Shown: piece after piece, positions 4,508 through 6,136 of the stretch
How the letters are laid out: each line of letters starts with the position of its first letter
Numbering within the stretch: position 1 is the first letter of the stretch
Assembly: GCA_045562555.1 (NCBI GenBank)
Contig: JBJKVO010000009.1
Coordinates: forward strand, 1 to 6,136
Direction: 5' to 3'
Length of the DNA: 6,136 bases
Source: UBA2588 sp002339805
GTDB lineage: Bacteria; Chloroflexota; Dehalococcoidia; Lucifugimonadales; UBA3495
The notes under the pieces: generated by a model
Told to the model about the DNA's origin: nothing
The model's database searches: none
The model's input: only the letters and a program-made list of their open reading frames with translations
Program-made: the position numbers and the translations under genes

Positions 4508-6136
4508 ATGACCTTGCCCGAAATAGAACAATCAAATCAGAATAATAGTCTGCCTAGAAGGAAAGATCTGGAGATTAGTCCTATACAACCCTCAAGGTAT
4601 TTCGAAGAATTTGTATACGGTGTTTCTGACTGGGTTTCAGTGGACCAAACCCATAACAATAAGTTTATGGAGTTGGAAAGAGACATTACAAAACACCTTA
4701 ATGATGGGCACAAAGAGGCACTAGTCGCTGCTTTTGATGCAATGACAGAACCATTCCGGTATGCATTGGTAAATATGGCTTCTAGTTTGGGTGTAAATTC
4801 GGTATTTACTGATGGAACCATTGGACGAGAGGCTGTATTGAAGCGAATCTTTGACTTAAGGAAAGAAAGAGTTGAGGCGTTACATAGTCGACAAAGGAAA
4901 GCAGCGCGATTTGAAGAGTCGGCTAATCGGCTGATTAATGAAAATTCATCGCTACTTGAAAAGATTATGACTGACGAATTTTCAACAGACTATGTACAGT
5001 TTGGTGAAGCAGACATTAAGAGATTGATACACAATCTAAAAGAATCAGTTGATACAGTAGAAGCTGTACTGATGGCAAAGCTACGCAAATTTCCAAAAGG
5101 TTCACTAATGTCAAAAATAAATGATGATGAAGAAACGGGTTCCGTGATACTTACCGAAAGACCGCCAAAACTTGACGAAAGGAAGATATTTACGTTCCTA
5201 AGTCCCGCTCAAGATCGTTCAATTGAAACAGCAATAAAAGAAGCAGTGATTGCGGCGATCGAAATTGACGATGAGGCCGTGGTTGTGGACTTTTCCACAA
5301 CTTCAATCAAAGTTTATGATACAGATTACATATGCAGTTTAATTTCTGCGAATGGGAAATTACGAGATACCATGATATCTGCGATATATCCAATAGATAT
5401 AGATAGTACAGTGCCCGAGAGAGTCGGTGCCGATGATGATCCTGCTCTTTATTTAAGCAGAATTCCTGCTGTATGGAGATGCAGTGCGGGCCATGACTAT
5501 TCTTGTAACATAGGAGAACTTATTATGAGAGCAACAGCATGCGGTGGTCTTGATTACGCATGCATGAAATGTATTCCTAATCTTGGTTCAGGAATATATT
5601 GTCCAATTTGTCGGAGTTTCTACAGTAAGATGGATCCTACATCCCATGTTAGAGGTTGTCCTGAAGGGGAAAAGAAATACTATATGAAGTTAATGGGATT
5701 GAACTACACTAAAGCTCTATCTGATTTGGAACAAGATAGTATGTGGGAAGAAATTTATAAAATTCTTGATTCTGAGCTTTATTCTGATGGTTTTGGTTTT
5801 GGGACACTTCGCCTTAAGGTTATGTATGCAATTGATACAGATGCATTGAGTATTGAGGAAATGAGACACAAAATCCCAGATCTGTTGAATCCAGCACTAC
5901 AAGTTGGATTTAAAAACGAGAAAAAAGTTGGATTGAAAAACCAGAAAAAAAAGCAAGCTGCTGAGTATTCATTTGTACTTGGATTTTCATTCCTGAATCC
6001 GAATATATTAACTTCCGAATTCATAGAACAAACTAATGAATACTTGGTCTCGATAGAAGAAGCAATTCACACAGTAATGGACTCGTATGCCATCAAATAT
6101 ACTGATTTATCTGGACATGCACGTATCTCAGATCAG
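4508..6136 (+). CDS. Unrecognised protein with WxC/GH zinc ribbon and CCHC finger, 3' end missing
   Basis: The frame is open for 543 codons from ATG 4508 to the window edge, with no stop. I do not recognise the family as a whole. Residues 1-200 are mostly charged and helical, with a likely coiled coil at about 110-155 (KRIFDLRKERVEALHSRQ). Residues 255-320 look like a folded alpha/beta segment. A zinc ribbon follows: W323-R-C325-x2-G-H329-D-Y, then C352-x2-C355. This echoes the WWKC-x2-GPDH ... C-x2-C units of the helicase. Directly after it, C365-x2-C368 ... H380-x3-C384 has the spacing of a CCHC finger. The remainder (385-543) is charged, with a tandem 8-residue repeat at 466-481. There is no signal peptide or membrane segment, so it should be cytoplasmic. 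It has its own sigma-70 promoter and ribosome site. A nucleic-acid-binding partner of the helicase is an inference from the shared ribbon type and adjacency; no catalytic motif is visible. Confidence 0.85.
   Translation, partial: MTLPEIEQSNQNNSLPRRKDLEISPIQPSRYFEEFVYGVSDWVSVDQTHNNKFMELERDITKHLNDGHKEALVAAFDAMTEPFRYALVNMASSLGVNSVFTDGTIGREAVLKRIFDLRKERVEALHSRQRKAARFEESANRLINENSSLLEKIMTDEFSTDYVQFGEADIKRLIHNLKESVDTVEAVLMAKLRKFPKGSLMSKINDDEETGSVILTERPPKLDERKIFTFLSPAQDRSIETAIKEAVIAAIEIDDEAVVVDFSTTSIKVYDTDYICSLISANGKLRDTMISAIYPIDIDSTVPERVGADDDPALYLSRIPAVWRCSAGHDYSCNIGELIMRATACGGLDYACMKCIPNLGSGIYCPICRSFYSKMDPTSHVRGCPEGEKKYYMKLMGLNYTKALSDLEQDSMWEEIYKILDSELYSDGFGFGTLRLKVMYAIDTDALSIEEMRHKIPDLLNPALQVGFKNEKKVGLKNQKKKQAAEYSFVLGFSFLNPNILTSEFIEQTNEYLVSIEEAIHTVMDSYAIKYTDLSGHARISDQ
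5903..5950 (+). repeat. 24-bp tandem repeat inside the zinc-finger gene
   Basis: Two adjacent 24-bp units (5903-5926 and 5927-5950) differ at only two positions and encode VGFKNEKK followed by VGLKNQKK. The second unit runs into a tract of eight A. It is probably a local in-frame duplication that lengthens a lysine-rich segment, and could vary in copy number. Confidence 0.8.

Noticed and set aside
1..6136. CRISPR array, tRNA or rRNA genes
   Set aside because: I saw no regularly spaced short repeats and no cloverleaf or rRNA-like stretches on either strand.

Overview
The window looks bacterial. The best evidence is a near-consensus sigma-70 promoter (TTGACA, 17 nt, TATTAT at 4373-4401) followed by a well-spaced Shine-Dalgarno sequence and an ATG at 4508. 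The DNA is moderately AT-rich, with many AGA/AGG and ATA codons. The short helix-turn-helix protein at the left edge, ending in a VNT-x-VNT motif, resembles proteins I recall from Dehalococcoidia/SAR202-type Chloroflexota. That is memory rather than a search result, so the lineage is only a weak suggestion. No housekeeping gene is present, and the content is that of an accessory region.

Layout. (1) Positions 1-197, minus strand: 5' part of a small helix-turn-helix gene that runs off the left edge. (2) Positions 198-391: divergent intergenic region, most of it inside the first copy (160-290) of a long direct repeat. (3) Positions 392-3944, plus strand: what appears to be one large gene split by a single-base frameshift near 3215. 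It encodes four zinc-ribbon repeats, an acidic linker, a SNF2-like superfamily 2 helicase/ATPase and, after the shift, a methyltransferase of the Rrp8 type; the repaired protein would be about 1183 residues. (4) Positions 3945-4507: AT-rich intergenic region holding the second repeat copy (4011-4141, about 85% identical to the first and in the same orientation), with a dead start of the same helix-turn-helix gene, then the sigma-70 promoter. (5) Positions 4508-6136, plus strand: 543 residues of an unrecognised protein that runs off the right edge. It carries its own WxC/GH-type zinc ribbon and a CCHC finger.

How it may fit together. The helicase-methyltransferase gene lies between two direct repeats, each carrying the upstream region and start codon of the helix-turn-helix gene. 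This looks like a cassette inserted beside, or duplicated with, that gene. The gene after the second repeat has a zinc ribbon resembling those of the helicase, so the two proteins may recognise a similar ligand or act together. A defence or nucleic-acid-modification role is a reasonable guess (zinc ribbons for binding, SNF2-like motor, SAM methyltransferase), but nothing in the sequence proves it. The frameshift may mean that the methyltransferase arm is inactive, separately translated, or only broken by a sequencing error.
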